From positions 1,426,001 to 1,490,000 of the forward strand of contig JADJJR010000001.1 in NCBI GenBank assembly GCA_016706425.1: 64,000 bases of DNA, in the 5' to 3' direction. The position numbers and the translations under genes are program-made. The notes under the pieces were generated by a model, which made no database searches, was not told the DNA's origin, and saw only the letters and a program-made list of their open reading frames with translations. Shown here piece by piece: positions 43,606 to 52,152 of the stretch. The DNA comes from Elusimicrobiota bacterium. GTDB taxonomy: Bacteria > Elusimicrobiota > Elusimicrobia > FEN-1173. Position 1 is the first letter of the stretch. Every line of letters begins with the position of its first letter.

Positions 43606-45117
43606 TTGGTCCCCACGGCCGATTTGTCGACCGTGCCCATCGACGAGCTGGGCGAGAACGCGCGCAAGGCCTTTGACTGCTGGCGGCGCACCTCGGTGCG
43701 CGAGCGCACCGCGTGCCTGGCCCGCCTGCGCAACCTCATCATCGATGAAATGGACGCCATCGCCGGCCGCCTGACGGCGCTCACGGGCAAAACGCCCGTC
43801 GAGGCGGTGATGACGGAGATCATCCCCGCCGTGGAAAACATCCGTTATTTGGAAAAGAACGCCGCGCGGGTTCTGGCCCCGGAGAAGCGCCCCACGCCCT
43901 TTTCCTTCCGGCACAGCGCCTCCCGCGTCGAGCGACACCCCTGGGGCTGGGTGTTGGTGCTCTCGCCGTGGAACTTTCCTTTTCAATTGTCGGTGGTCCC
44001 CATGGCCACGGCCCTGGTCGCGGGGAACGCGGTGGTTTTGAAACCCTCGGAGCTCTCCACCCAGGTGGGGAAAATGATCGTGGACCTTTTCCACCGCGCG
44101 GGGTTTCCCGCCGCGACGGTCACCGGTGTGACGGGCGACGGCGCCGTGGGCGAGCGGCTCGTGCGATCGGGACCGGACCTTATTTTCCTGACCGGCGGCG
44201 CCGAGACCGGGCGGCGCGTCATGGCCGCCGCCGCCGAACGGCTGACCCCGTTGCTCCTCGAGCTGGGCGGCAAGGACCCCATGATCGTGTTCGACGACGC
44301 GCCCCTGGAGCGCGCCGTGGAGGGGGCGGTGTACGGCGCCTTCGCCAACGCGGGGCAGGTGTGCGTCTCTGTCGAGCGTCTGTATGTGCAGGAAGGAATT
44401 CATGACGCCTTCGTCGCGGCCTTGGCCGCGCGCGTCAAAACCCTCCGGGTGGGGGTCGGCATGGACGACGACATCGGCGGCATCACCGACCCGAGGCAAA
44501 AGGTCGTCATCGACCGCCACATCGACGACGCTCTCAAGAAGGGCGCGACCCTCCGCTCGGAACGCTGGAACAAGGGGGACTTCATGGGTCCCGTGCTCCT
44601 GACCGGAACCCACCACGGCATGGCCGTGATGACCGAAGAAACCTTCGGACCCGTTTTGCCGGTGATGCGCTTTCGAACCGAGGAGGAGGCGGTGTCCCTG
44701 GCCAACGAATCGCCCTTCGGGCTCAACGCGTCGGTCTGGACCCGGGATTTGGCCAAGGGGCGGCGCGTGTTGTCCCGCCTGGAGGTCGGCAACGGCGCGG
44801 TGAACGATGTGATCAAGAACATCGGGAACCCCCATCTGCCCTTCGGGGGCGTTAAACAAAGCGGTTTCGGCCGTTACCACGGCCCCGAAGGCCTCAAGGC
44901 CTTCACGCGGGGCCTGGCCGTGATGGTCAACAAGGGCGCCGCCCGGCGGGAGCTCAATTGGTTCCCCTACAGCCGGGGCGTTTACGAGAATTTGAGGATT
45001 TATCTGCACATGTCTTTTTTGGACAAACCCTGGCCGGCCAAGATCAAGGGGCTGTGGGGTTTTGTGCGGGCCTTTCGTCGCATTCAGAAGGAGAAAAAGA
45101 AAACCCATGGGCGATAA
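43606..45117 (+). CDS. Aldehyde dehydrogenase (AldH-like, carotenoid cluster)
   Basis: 503 residues. ALDH landmarks: VLVLSPWNFPFQL, VVLKPSELS, general base ELGGKDP, catalytic Cys in ANAGQVCVSVERLYV, and EETFGPVLPV. The TTG start directly follows the TGA of the desaturase gene with GGAGG upstream. Its place between two CrtI-type genes suggests it oxidises a carotenoid aldehyde to the acid, as the staphyloxanthin-pathway AldH does (inference from context). Confidence 0.9.
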   Translation: MVPTADLSTVPIDELGENARKAFDCWRRTSVRERTACLARLRNLIIDEMDAIAGRLTALTGKTPVEAVMTEIIPAVENIRYLEKNAARVLAPEKRPTPFSFRHSASRVERHPWGWVLVLSPWNFPFQLSVVPMATALVAGNAVVLKPSELSTQVGKMIVDLFHRAGFPAATVTGVTGDGAVGERLVRSGPDLIFLTGGAETGRRVMAAAAERLTPLLLELGGKDPMIVFDDAPLERAVEGAVYGAFANAGQVCVSVERLYVQEGIHDAFVAALAARVKTLRVGVGMDDDIGGITDPRQKVVIDRHIDDALKKGATLRSERWNKGDFMGPVLLTGTHHGMAVMTEETFGPVLPVMRFRTEEEAVSLANESPFGLNASVWTRDLAKGRRVLSRLEVGNGAVNDVIKNIGNPHLPFGGVKQSGFGRYHGPEGLKAFTRGLAVMVNKGAARRELNWFPYSRGVYENLRIYLHMSFLDKPWPAKIKGLWGFVRAFRRIQKEKKKTHGR

Positions 45118-46597
45118 AACAAAGAACGTCGCGGTGATCGGCGCGGGGTTGGGCGGCCTGTCGGCGGCCATTTCCCTCGCGACCGAAGGCTTTTCGGTGG
45201 ACGTCTACGAGAAAAACGAGCGCGCCGGCGGGAAACTGAACATTTTGGAGAAGGACGGGTTCACTTTCGACCTGGGCCCCTCGATTTTGACCATGCCGCA
45301 CATTTTCCGCGCGCTCTTCGACCGCGCCGGCAAACGCATGGAGGATTACGTCGAGTTCCAGCCGGTCACGCCCCATTGGCGGAATTTTTTCGAGGACGGC
45401 ACGGTGTTCGACTTCACCCCCGACAAGCGCCAACAGGAGGCGGAACTGGCCAAGATCCCCGGCGGCAAGACCGAGGGGTTCTGGGACTTTATGAAGTATT
45501 CTGAAAAGCTCACCCGCATCACCGAGGAAGGCTATTTCGCCAAAGGGCTCGACTCCTTTTGGGAACTGCTCCGCTTCTACGGTCCCTGGCGGAGCCTCGT
45601 GGGCTTCGACACCTTCCGCACCCTGGACCAGGGCGTGCGCCGGTTCGTGAAAAACAAAAAGCTCGTCGACGCGCTCAATTATTTCATCAAGTACGTGGGG
45701 TCGTCGCCCTACGACGCGCCGGCGCTGTTGAACCTCATGCCGCACATCCAATTCGGTTACGGCCTGTGGTATGTGAAGGGCGGGCTCTACGGCCTGGCGC
45801 GGGGGTTGGAGAAATTGCTCCTCGATTTGGGCGGGCGGCTCCATTACCGGCGCGAGGTTGTCGGCGCCGAGCGCGTTGACGGCCGGGTGGCCGCGCTGAC
45901 GCTGGACGGCGGGGAGAAAATCAGCGCGGACGTCTGTGTTTCGAACATGGAGGTCATTCCGCTCTACCGCGATCTGTTTAAAGAACCGGCGGGCCGCCTG
46001 CGCAGGCTGAAGAAGTTCAAGCCCGCCTGCTCGGGGCTCGTGCTGCACCTGGGTGTGGACCGGCAATACCCCCAACTGGCCCACCACAACTTTTTCTATT
46101 CAGAGAACGCGCGCAAGCATTTCAACACCCTCTTCGTCGGGCAGGGGCTGTCCAACGACCCGACCATCTACCTCGTCGCTCCCTGCAAAACCGACCCCGC
46201 CCAGGCCCCGGCCGGTTGCGAAGTGATCAAGGTGCTGCCGCACATCCCGCACCTGCGCGACAAAGACCCGTTCGGGCCGGAGGACTACGACGCCCTGCGC
46301 GAACGGCTGCTGGAGAAACTGGAGCGCATGGGCCTGACGGACCTGCGCAAGCACATCGTGACCGAAGACCGCTGGACGCCCGAGGACATCCAAAAACGGT
46401 ATTACTCCAACAAGGGCGCCATTTACGGCGTCGTGTCGGACCGGCGGTTGAACCTGGGCTTCAAGGCCCCCCAGCGCAGCGCCCACTACAAAAACCTCTA
46501 CTTTGTCGGCGGCAGCGTGAACCCGGGCGGCGGCATGCCCATGGTGGTGCTCTCGGGCCAACTGGCGCGGGACAAAATCCTCGCCGACCTGAAATAA
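45107..46597 (+). CDS. CrtI/CrtN-family carotenoid desaturase or oxidase, second copy
   Basis: 496 residues. NVAVIGAGLGGLSAAISLATEGFSVDVYEKNERAGGK at the N terminus, FDLGPSILTMPHIFRALF, and the C-terminal signature LYFVGGSVNPGGGMPMVVLSGQLARDKI. The start overlaps the aldH stop by 11 nt, preceded by AAGGAG. It differs clearly from the gene at 42073, so the two likely split desaturation and terminal oxidation. Confidence 0.88.
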   Translation: MGDKTKNVAVIGAGLGGLSAAISLATEGFSVDVYEKNERAGGKLNILEKDGFTFDLGPSILTMPHIFRALFDRAGKRMEDYVEFQPVTPHWRNFFEDGTVFDFTPDKRQQEAELAKIPGGKTEGFWDFMKYSEKLTRITEEGYFAKGLDSFWELLRFYGPWRSLVGFDTFRTLDQGVRRFVKNKKLVDALNYFIKYVGSSPYDAPALLNLMPHIQFGYGLWYVKGGLYGLARGLEKLLLDLGGRLHYRREVVGAERVDGRVAALTLDGGEKISADVCVSNMEVIPLYRDLFKEPAGRLRRLKKFKPACSGLVLHLGVDRQYPQLAHHNFFYSENARKHFNTLFVGQGLSNDPTIYLVAPCKTDPAQAPAGCEVIKVLPHIPHLRDKDPFGPEDYDALRERLLEKLERMGLTDLRKHIVTEDRWTPEDIQKRYYSNKGAIYGVVSDRRLNLGFKAPQRSAHYKNLYFVGGSVNPGGGMPMVVLSGQLARDKILADLK

Positions 46598-46600
46598 CCC

Positions 46601-47680
46601 ATGCTCGAGGCGACGCTCCACGGGCTTTGCTGGCTCGCGGGGTTTTGGATGCTTTGGCGCCTCGCCGCCCTTCCGAAAGGCGACGCCGCGGTTGATTTTT
46701 CCGTCATCATCCCCGCCCGGGACGAAGCCCGTCGCCTGCCCGCCCTGTTGGAATCCCTGCAAAACCAATCCCTTCGGCCCTTGGAAATCCTGGTGGTCGA
46801 CGACCATTCCACCGACGGCACCACCGATGTCGCCCGGCGGGTCGGGGCGCGGGTGATCGCCTCCGCGCCGCTCCCGGCCGGGTGGCGGGGGAAAACCTGG
46901 GCTTGCCAGCAGGGCGCGCGGGAGGCCCGGGGCCCGTGGCTTTTGTTTTTGGACGCGGACCTCCGGCTCTTGCCGGGGGCCCTGGCGCGTATCGCCGCCG
47001 CCGCGCGGGCGAACCGGGGGGCCGTTTCGGTCTTGCCCTACCATCGCACGGTCCGATGGGTGGAGGATTTCTCGGGGGTCTTCAACCTCGTTCAAGCGGC
47101 GGCGTCCAACGCCTTCACCCCCCGCGGGAACAGGGCCGCTCCCCAACGGCTTTTCGGCCCGCTGTTGGCCGTTTCCCGGGAAACTTTTTGGTCGGTGGGC
47201 GGTTACGAGCCGGTCAAGGACCGGTGGGTGGAGAATTTCGACCTGTCGGCGGTGCTTGAAGGTCGGGGCGAGCCCTTGGCTTGTTACGCCGGGAAAGGCG
47301 CCGTGGAGTTTCGCATGTACGACAGCGGAATCGCGGGGATCGCGGCGGGGTGGGGAAAATCCTTCGTCCTGGGCGGCAAGGGCACGCCCCTTTCCATTTG
47401 GATCGCCTTCAGCCTGTGGTTGACCGGGGCCCTGGGAGCGGCGCGCGCGCTCGCCGCGGCCGCGTGTTCCGTGGACGCCCCTGTCCTCCTTTCCGGCGCG
47501 GTCTACGCGCTCTTCGCGTTGCAAACCGGCCTTTGGCTCCGTCGGTTGGGCTCCTTTCGATGGGCCACCGCGCTGGCCTACCCGGTTCCGGCGGTGTTTT
47601 TTGTTTTCGTCTTTCTCCGTTCGCTCTTCGCCCTCGCGGTGGGACGGCCCCTGGTCTGGAAAGGGCGAACCAACCAATGA
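46601..47680 (+). CDS. Glycosyltransferase family 2 (CrtQ-like)
   Basis: 359 residues. GT2 motifs are FSVIIPARDEARRLPALLESLQNQ, ILVVDDHSTDGTTDVAR, LLFLDADLRLLPGALARI and a distal VSRETFWSVGGYEPVKDRWVENFDLSAVL. There is an N-terminal membrane helix and a cluster of C-terminal helices. This layout matches CrtQ and HpnB-type membrane GT2 enzymes. By position it would glycosylate the carotenoid acid. Stop overlaps the next ATG. Confidence 0.85.
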   Translation: MLEATLHGLCWLAGFWMLWRLAALPKGDAAVDFSVIIPARDEARRLPALLESLQNQSLRPLEILVVDDHSTDGTTDVARRVGARVIASAPLPAGWRGKTWACQQGAREARGPWLLFLDADLRLLPGALARIAAAARANRGAVSVLPYHRTVRWVEDFSGVFNLVQAAASNAFTPRGNRAAPQRLFGPLLAVSRETFWSVGGYEPVKDRWVENFDLSAVLEGRGEPLACYAGKGAVEFRMYDSGIAGIAAGWGKSFVLGGKGTPLSIWIAFSLWLTGALGAARALAAAACSVDAPVLLSGAVYALFALQTGLWLRRLGSFRWATALAYPVPAVFFVFVFLRSLFALAVGRPLVWKGRTNQ

Positions 47681-48159
47681 GGGTTTTTTATTTCCCCGTT
47701 CCGGTGACCGTGGCGGTCGACATCGCGGTGTGGTTGGCGGTGCAGTTCGCCGCGGCCAAGTTCGTCACCGGACTCCCGGCCGAACGGTTGGGGGCCGATG
47801 GCTGGCTCTACCGCGCGCGCCCCTGGGAACGCGGGGGCGCGTTGTACGAATTTCTGGGCGTGAAACGTTGGAAAGACCGCCTGCCCGACGCGGGCCCCTG
47901 GTTCGCGGGGGGTTTCGCCAAACGGGATCTGTCGTCGCGGACCGGGGATTATTTGAGCCGTTTTTCGCTGGAAACCCGCCGGGGAGAATTGGCCCACTGG
48001 TTGGCCATGACGGCGGCGCCGTTCTTTTTTTTGTGGAACCGGCCCTGGGTGGGGGGATTGATGGCGGCCTACGCCCTGGCGGGCAACCTGCCCTGCGTCA
48101 TCGCCCAGCGCTACAACCGCGCGCGGCTGGCGCGGCTCTTGGGCAAAGAATTACTTTAA
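47677..48159 (+). CDS. Glycosyl-4,4'-diaponeurosporenoate acyltransferase-like (CrtO-like)
   Basis: 160-residue membrane protein. The segment GWLYRARPWERGGALYEFLGVKRWKDRLPDAGPWFAGGFAKRDL matches the CrtO core (RxWExxGxxYExxLxVKxWKDxLPD) of the last staphyloxanthin step, followed by LETRRGELAHWLAM and a terminal PCVIAQRYNRARL. The ATGA overlap with crtQ-like supports joint function. Convergent stop overlap with the TPR gene. Confidence 0.85.
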   Translation: MRVFYFPVPVTVAVDIAVWLAVQFAAAKFVTGLPAERLGADGWLYRARPWERGGALYEFLGVKRWKDRLPDAGPWFAGGFAKRDLSSRTGDYLSRFSLETRRGELAHWLAMTAAPFFFLWNRPWVGGLMAAYALAGNLPCVIAQRYNRARLARLLGKELL

Positions 48160-48849
48160 TCGCTCGGTGGCCACGCCGTGGCCGGGGCGCAACTCCAACA
48201 ACTGTTTGAAAATCAATTTCGCTTCCCCGCCGCGCCCCAATTTTTCAAGGGTGTAGGCCTTGTACAGCAACGCTTCGGGGCGGCCCCAATGGGGCTCCGT
48301 GGGGGCGGGTTTTTCGGCGGCGAAAAGCGTTTCGGCGCGGTTCAACAAACGGAGGGCCTCTTCGTATTCCCGCCCCCCGTGATAACGGCACGTGGCCACC
48401 AAATAAAGCGCGCGGGGGTTTTCCGGGGCGAGCAGGGCCTGTTTTCCGTGGCGCATGAGCCGCGGGCCCAACCACACCGCCCGTATCGAAGAGTTCTTAA
48501 TGCGCATGCCGTAGAGCGCGCAGAGCATGGCGTGGACGTCCCGGGCGTCGGGGTTGAGCCGGAGGGCGGCGCGGGCGGCCTCGATCGCGGGCGGCAGGGC
48601 GTCGTCCCCGCCGTCGCCCATCAAGACCGTGTGAAAGGCCGCCACGGCGCGCCAATAGGCGAACCCCGCGTCCTTGGGGTTGTTTTTGGAAAGTTCGCCG
48701 ACCCATTGGCTCACGAGCGAGAGAGTGGGGGCGTCCCAATGGTCGATGGCCTGCCCGACGGCCAAGGCCGGGTCCATGGGGCTCGCGCGCCCCGGGCCCG
48801 AAAAGCCCAGGAGCACGGCCAAGGCGGGAACGATCCATCTCGGTTTCAT
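48151..48849 (-). CDS. Secreted TPR-like protein
   Basis: 232 residues: a signal peptide (WIVPALAVLLGFSGPGRA), then helical repeats with TPR spacing (IEAARAALRLNPDARDVHAMLCALYG; HGKQALLAPENPRALYLVATCRYHGG; LLYKAYTLEKLGRGGEAKLIFKQLLELRPGHG). Similar to periplasmic TPR proteins of unknown role. ATG 48849 has AAGGAAACC upstream. It is divergent from the glycosidase-like gene across 30 bp. Confidence 0.72.
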   Translation of the reverse strand: MKPRWIVPALAVLLGFSGPGRASPMDPALAVGQAIDHWDAPTLSLVSQWVGELSKNNPKDAGFAYWRAVAAFHTVLMGDGGDDALPPAIEAARAALRLNPDARDVHAMLCALYGMRIKNSSIRAVWLGPRLMRHGKQALLAPENPRALYLVATCRYHGGREYEEALRLLNRAETLFAAEKPAPTEPHWGRPEALLYKAYTLEKLGRGGEAKLIFKQLLELRPGHGVATERLK

Positions 48850-48860
48850 GGTTTCCTTAC

Positions 48861-48866
48861 TATAAT
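48861..48866 (+). promoter_or_regulatory. -10 box (TATAAT) of the glycosidase-like gene
   Basis: A perfect TATAAT 13 nt before ATG 48880, in a 30-bp divergent intergenic region. The transcript leader would be very short and has no ribosome site. Confidence 0.55.
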
Positions 48867-48879
48867 AACCCCAAAGACG

Positions 48880-50445
48880 ATGAAATTCAAAATTTCTTTC
48901 GGCGTTTTTACATTCGCCCTGGCGGCTTTCTGTGCCGCCGGGGAACCCCGACATTTTTTGATGGGGACAACGCCGATCCATATCTCCAGCGTGTCCTTCC
49001 CTTTTTGGACCTTCGCCGACACCCAGGATCAAGATTTGATCTCCATCCACGGCGACGACTTTTTGGGTGTTCCCTGGGATCAATTCGCCAACAACAAGCC
49101 CCTCCCGGCCCCCTGGGCCCAACAATGGGCGACCATCGCGAAAAACGCAAGGGACACCGGCAAAGTGCGTTACCTGGCCCTTTCGCCCCTGGGCGGCCGC
49201 AAAACCTTAACGAAAAATGTGACCGCGGCCGGGACCTACGACGAAACTTGGGCGCCGGTGGACGCGGACGGCTGTTACCCGTTCTCGACCGATGTAAACG
49301 CGGACACCCACCGCCGCGCCTATGTGGCCTACGCCAGTTACCTGATCGATTTGGTTCAGCCCCGTTACTTCAGTCCCGTGATCGAGATGGACATTCAATT
49401 TTTCAACTGCCCGGCGCAAAAAGACGCCTTTATCGCCTGGTACGGCGAGGTGCATCGGTCGCTCAAAGCCAGGCACCCGTCGCTGACAATTTTCCCGACA
49501 TTTCAATTTGAATACCTTTACGGCGTGGCCCTGGGGCCCACCGACCCTTCCACCCCCTGGTGCGGCGGGCCGCGGACGGACGCGTCGCTTCGCGCCTGTT
49601 TTGAAAGACATTTGGTTACAGCGCTCACCGTTCCGGGAGACCGGATCGCCTTTTCCATGTACCCGCTGCAATTCCTTTTTCCACCCATCCCGCCCGACAG
49701 TTACGCCACGGGCTTTTCCCGGCTCAACGAGGCCTTCACGATCGTCCAGCAGAAAACGGCGCGCAAGATTTGGGTGGCGGAAACCGGCTGGTCGGCGGTG
49801 AAAGTGTTGACGAGCTACCAGCACCCGAGCCCGCCTTCCGGCTGTGGCGCGGTGCTCATTGACGACACGGTGGTGGGGGGGGAGGCAAACCTCCGAAATT
49901 ACCTGGAGGTTTTGCTCAGCCAGGCCCAGGACAAAAAGTTCGAGGCCGTGGTCTGGTGGGAAATGCGCGATCTTTTGAAGGGGGCCGACGCCGACGCCTG
50001 CCCTTGCCCGCGCCCCAGCGACACCTGCGCGGTGTTGGACACGTTTTACGCCGTGGGGGGGCAATGGGGAGAGTTGTTGTTGCGCCGGTTCGGCAACATG
50101 GGGCTGCGGCGCTTCGACGGGTCGCCCCGATCGGCCCACGAATTGTGGGTTCAAACCTTTCGGCGGCCGCTGGCGACCACCGCCGGGTTTACCCACTTCA
50201 AAGGCTTTCCCAATCCTCTGCGCGAAGGGGGGACCGCCACCTTCACCGATTTACCCGGCGACGCGACGCTCAAGATTTTCACTGTGAGCGGCGAATGGGT
50301 CCAAACCGTCTACGCCGATTTCACCGGGCAGGCCCTTTGGGACGGCCGCGACCGCGATGGCCGCCCGGCGCCCACCGGGGTGTACTTGGTGCGCGCCGAA
50401 AGCCGGGGAGGTCGCAAAACCCTTAAATTTGCCGTCGTGCGGTAG
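48880..50445 (+). CDS. Secreted glycoside-hydrolase-like protein with FlgD-type C-terminal domain
   Basis: 521 residues. A signal peptide (FGVFTFALAAFCAA) is followed by a TIM-barrel-like domain with candidate clan GH-A glutamates in YFSPVIEMDIQFF and KIWVAETGWSAV; several cysteines suggest disulfides. The C terminus (FPNPLREGGTATFTDLPGDATLKIFTVSGEWVQTVYADFTGQALWDGRDRDGRPAPTGVYLVRA) is a FlgD-like Ig domain, common on secreted proteins of Bacteroidota-like and deep-branching phyla. Substrate unknown. A longer in-frame start far upstream was rejected. Confidence 0.75.
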   Translation: MKFKISFGVFTFALAAFCAAGEPRHFLMGTTPIHISSVSFPFWTFADTQDQDLISIHGDDFLGVPWDQFANNKPLPAPWAQQWATIAKNARDTGKVRYLALSPLGGRKTLTKNVTAAGTYDETWAPVDADGCYPFSTDVNADTHRRAYVAYASYLIDLVQPRYFSPVIEMDIQFFNCPAQKDAFIAWYGEVHRSLKARHPSLTIFPTFQFEYLYGVALGPTDPSTPWCGGPRTDASLRACFERHLVTALTVPGDRIAFSMYPLQFLFPPIPPDSYATGFSRLNEAFTIVQQKTARKIWVAETGWSAVKVLTSYQHPSPPSGCGAVLIDDTVVGGEANLRNYLEVLLSQAQDKKFEAVVWWEMRDLLKGADADACPCPRPSDTCAVLDTFYAVGGQWGELLLRRFGNMGLRRFDGSPRSAHELWVQTFRRPLATTAGFTHFKGFPNPLREGGTATFTDLPGDATLKIFTVSGEWVQTVYADFTGQALWDGRDRDGRPAPTGVYLVRAESRGGRKTLKFAVVR

Positions 50446-50472
50446 GCTTTTTTGATTTAAAAGCCCAATTTT
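50445..50472 (+). terminator. Rho-independent terminator
   Basis: GGCTTTT (50445-50451) pairs with AAAAGCC (50459-50465) and is followed by CAATTTTTG. It begins at the last base of the glycosidase-like stop codon. Confidence 0.75.
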
Positions 50473-50529
50473 TGTATCATCCACCCGACCACGCGGCCCA
50501 CGCCGCGTGTTTGTTTTTTAACCCATTCT

Positions 50530-50604
50530 GGGGTCGTGGTGTAGCTCGGTTAACACGCCGCCCTGTCAAGGCGGAGACCGCGGGTTCAAATCCCGTCGAC
50601 CCCG
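50530..50604 (+). tRNA. tRNA-Asp(GTC)
   Basis: Acceptor GGGGTCG/CGACCCC, anticodon stem CCGCC/GGCGG with loop CTGTCAA (anticodon GTC), T-loop TTCAAAT, discriminator G. CCA is encoded at 50605-50607, unlike the other two tRNAs in the window. Confidence 0.95.
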
Positions 50605-50615
50605 CCACTTTGAAC

Positions 50616-50650
50616 ACAAACCCTCCGCCATCGGCGGGGGGTTTTGTTTT
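50616..50650 (+). terminator. Rho-independent terminator after tRNA-Asp
   Basis: AAACCCTCCGCC pairs with GGCGGGGGGTTTT around an ATC loop, followed by GTTTTC. It lies 12 nt downstream of the tRNA. Confidence 0.85.
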
Positions 50651-50734
50651 CAGGGGTTGCCGGACGGGGCTTGAAGCCGACCCAAGCGCGGCCCTCGGGC
50701 AGGAAAAAAACGCCGGTACTTTCGAAAAGGACCC

Positions 50735-51621
50735 ATGAAACCCAAAAACGCCAACGAAGAACGCTTTTACGCCGGTCGCGCGGTGGATCCGTCCCCGCGC
50801 ATTCGGCTGGAGGACGGGGGTCGGCCCTCACCGTTCGCGCCCTGGACTTGCTGAGTCCCATCGGCATGGGCCAGCGGGGGTACATCGTGGCGCCGCCCGG
50901 ATCCGGCAAAACCACGTTCTTAAAAGAAATCTGCAACGCCGTGATCAACGGTCAGCCCGCCATCAAACTCTATTGCCTGTTGGTCAACGAGCGGCCGGAG
51001 GAAGTCACGGATTTCAAGCGCACCGTGAAGGCGGAGGTGCGGGCGTCGTCGTCGGACAACTCCCAAGAAAAGCACGTTCAAGTGGCCGACGAGCTGATGC
51101 GCCAGGTCCTGGGGGAAGTGGTGGAGGGGAAAAACGTCATGGTGGTGATCGATTCCTTAACCCGGCTGGCCCGGGTGCACAATGTCGAACGCCGGTCCAG
51201 CGGGCGCACCCTCTCGGGCGGGGTGGACGCCCGGGGGCTGGAAATCCCCCGGCGTATATTCGGGGCGGCGCGAAAAATCGAAAACGGCGGGTCGTTGACC
51301 ATCCTGGCCACCGTCCTCGTCGAAACCGGCAGCCGCATGGACGACGTGATTTTCGAGGAATTCAAGGGAACGGGGAACATGGAGCTGGTGTTGTCCCGGG
51401 AAATCTCGAGCCGGCGGATTTTCCCCGCGGTCGACATCGCTAAAAGCGGCACCCGCAAAGAGGAACTGTTGCTGGATCCCGCCGAACTGAAGGCCGTTCG
51501 AACGCTGCGGCGGGCCCTGTCCGGGATGTCCCCCGTGGACGCCGCCCAACAGCTTGTCAACGAACTTCAGGCCACCCGGTCCAACAAAGAGCTCCTCGCC
51601 CGCGTCGGGGACATCGCCTAA
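50735..51621 (+). pseudogene. rho: Transcription termination factor Rho-like, N-truncated and frameshifted
   Basis: The ATPase half of Rho is well preserved: Walker A IVAPPGSGKTTF, Walker B VMVVIDSLTRLARVHN, and the Rho signature SSGRTLSGGVDARGLEIPRRIFGAARKIENGGSLTILATVL, ending VNELQATRSNKELLARVGDIA. The RNA-binding N-terminal domain is missing; the frame starts MKPKNANEERFYAGRAVDPSPRIRLEDG. A frameshift falls in a G5 run (50816-50820); a sixth G restores LEDGGSALTVRALDLLSPIGMGQRG. Even repaired it would be about 295 residues against 400 or more for Rho. A shorter deletion copy lies at 54755-55048. Confidence 0.7.
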
Positions 51622-51705
51622 CGCGGGAATCGCCGCAAGCCGCGCGCGCAAAAGCGCGCCGCCCGTTTTCATGCCGCCCGGCTTCCGCAAGAACCGAAAA
51701 CAATT

Positions 51706-51733
51706 CCCCGACGGAATGCGGGGCGGTTTTGTT
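51706..51733 (+). terminator. Possible terminator downstream of the rho-like gene
   Basis: CCCCG (51706-51710) pairs with CGGGG (51719-51723), followed by CGGTTTTGTTTTG. Short stem, so modest support. Confidence 0.45.
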
Positions 51734-51756
51734 TTGAGTCGTGCGGGCTTCTCACA

Positions 51757-52113
51757 TCACCGGGCTTTCAACGCTTTCGGAAGGGCCTCGATTTTGGCCG
51801 CAAGAATAAAGTCCTTATCGGAGAGCCCACCCACCTTGTGTGTCGAGAGAACAATCCGCAATCTTCGGTAATTCGTGAGGTGCAGGTCCGGATGATGATC
51901 CTCCGCTTGAGCAACGGGATGAATCGTTTTCATAAACGCGATGGCCGCGGAAAAATCGCGCATGATGTACAACTTTGAAATGCTTTTGCTTTTCTCGTTT
52001 AACTTCCACCCCGCAAGCCGCGCCAGCCATTTTCGTGCCTGACTCCTGGGGAGAGGAGATGTCCCCTTGGGACAGGGTCTGCACCTTGTTTTTTCCGGCT
52101 TTTCTGGATTCAT
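51757..52113 (-). CDS. phhB: 4a-hydroxytetrahydrobiopterin dehydratase (pterin-4a-carbinolamine dehydratase)
   Basis: 118 residues. The family core AIAFMKTIHPVAQAEDHHPDLHLTNYRRLRIVLSTHKVGGLSDKDFILAAKIE includes the catalytic His-His of EDHHPD. Normally it recycles pterin cofactor after aromatic amino acid hydroxylation; no hydroxylase is in the window. GC content is visibly lower than in the first 50 kb. Confidence 0.9.
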   Translation of the reverse strand: MNPEKPEKTRCRPCPKGTSPLPRSQARKWLARLAGWKLNEKSKSISKLYIMRDFSAAIAFMKTIHPVAQAEDHHPDLHLTNYRRLRIVLSTHKVGGLSDKDFILAAKIEALPKALKAR

Positions 52114-52152
52114 AAATTCTTCGGCGTCCTTTTAGGAAGTGGCTCGCGTTAA

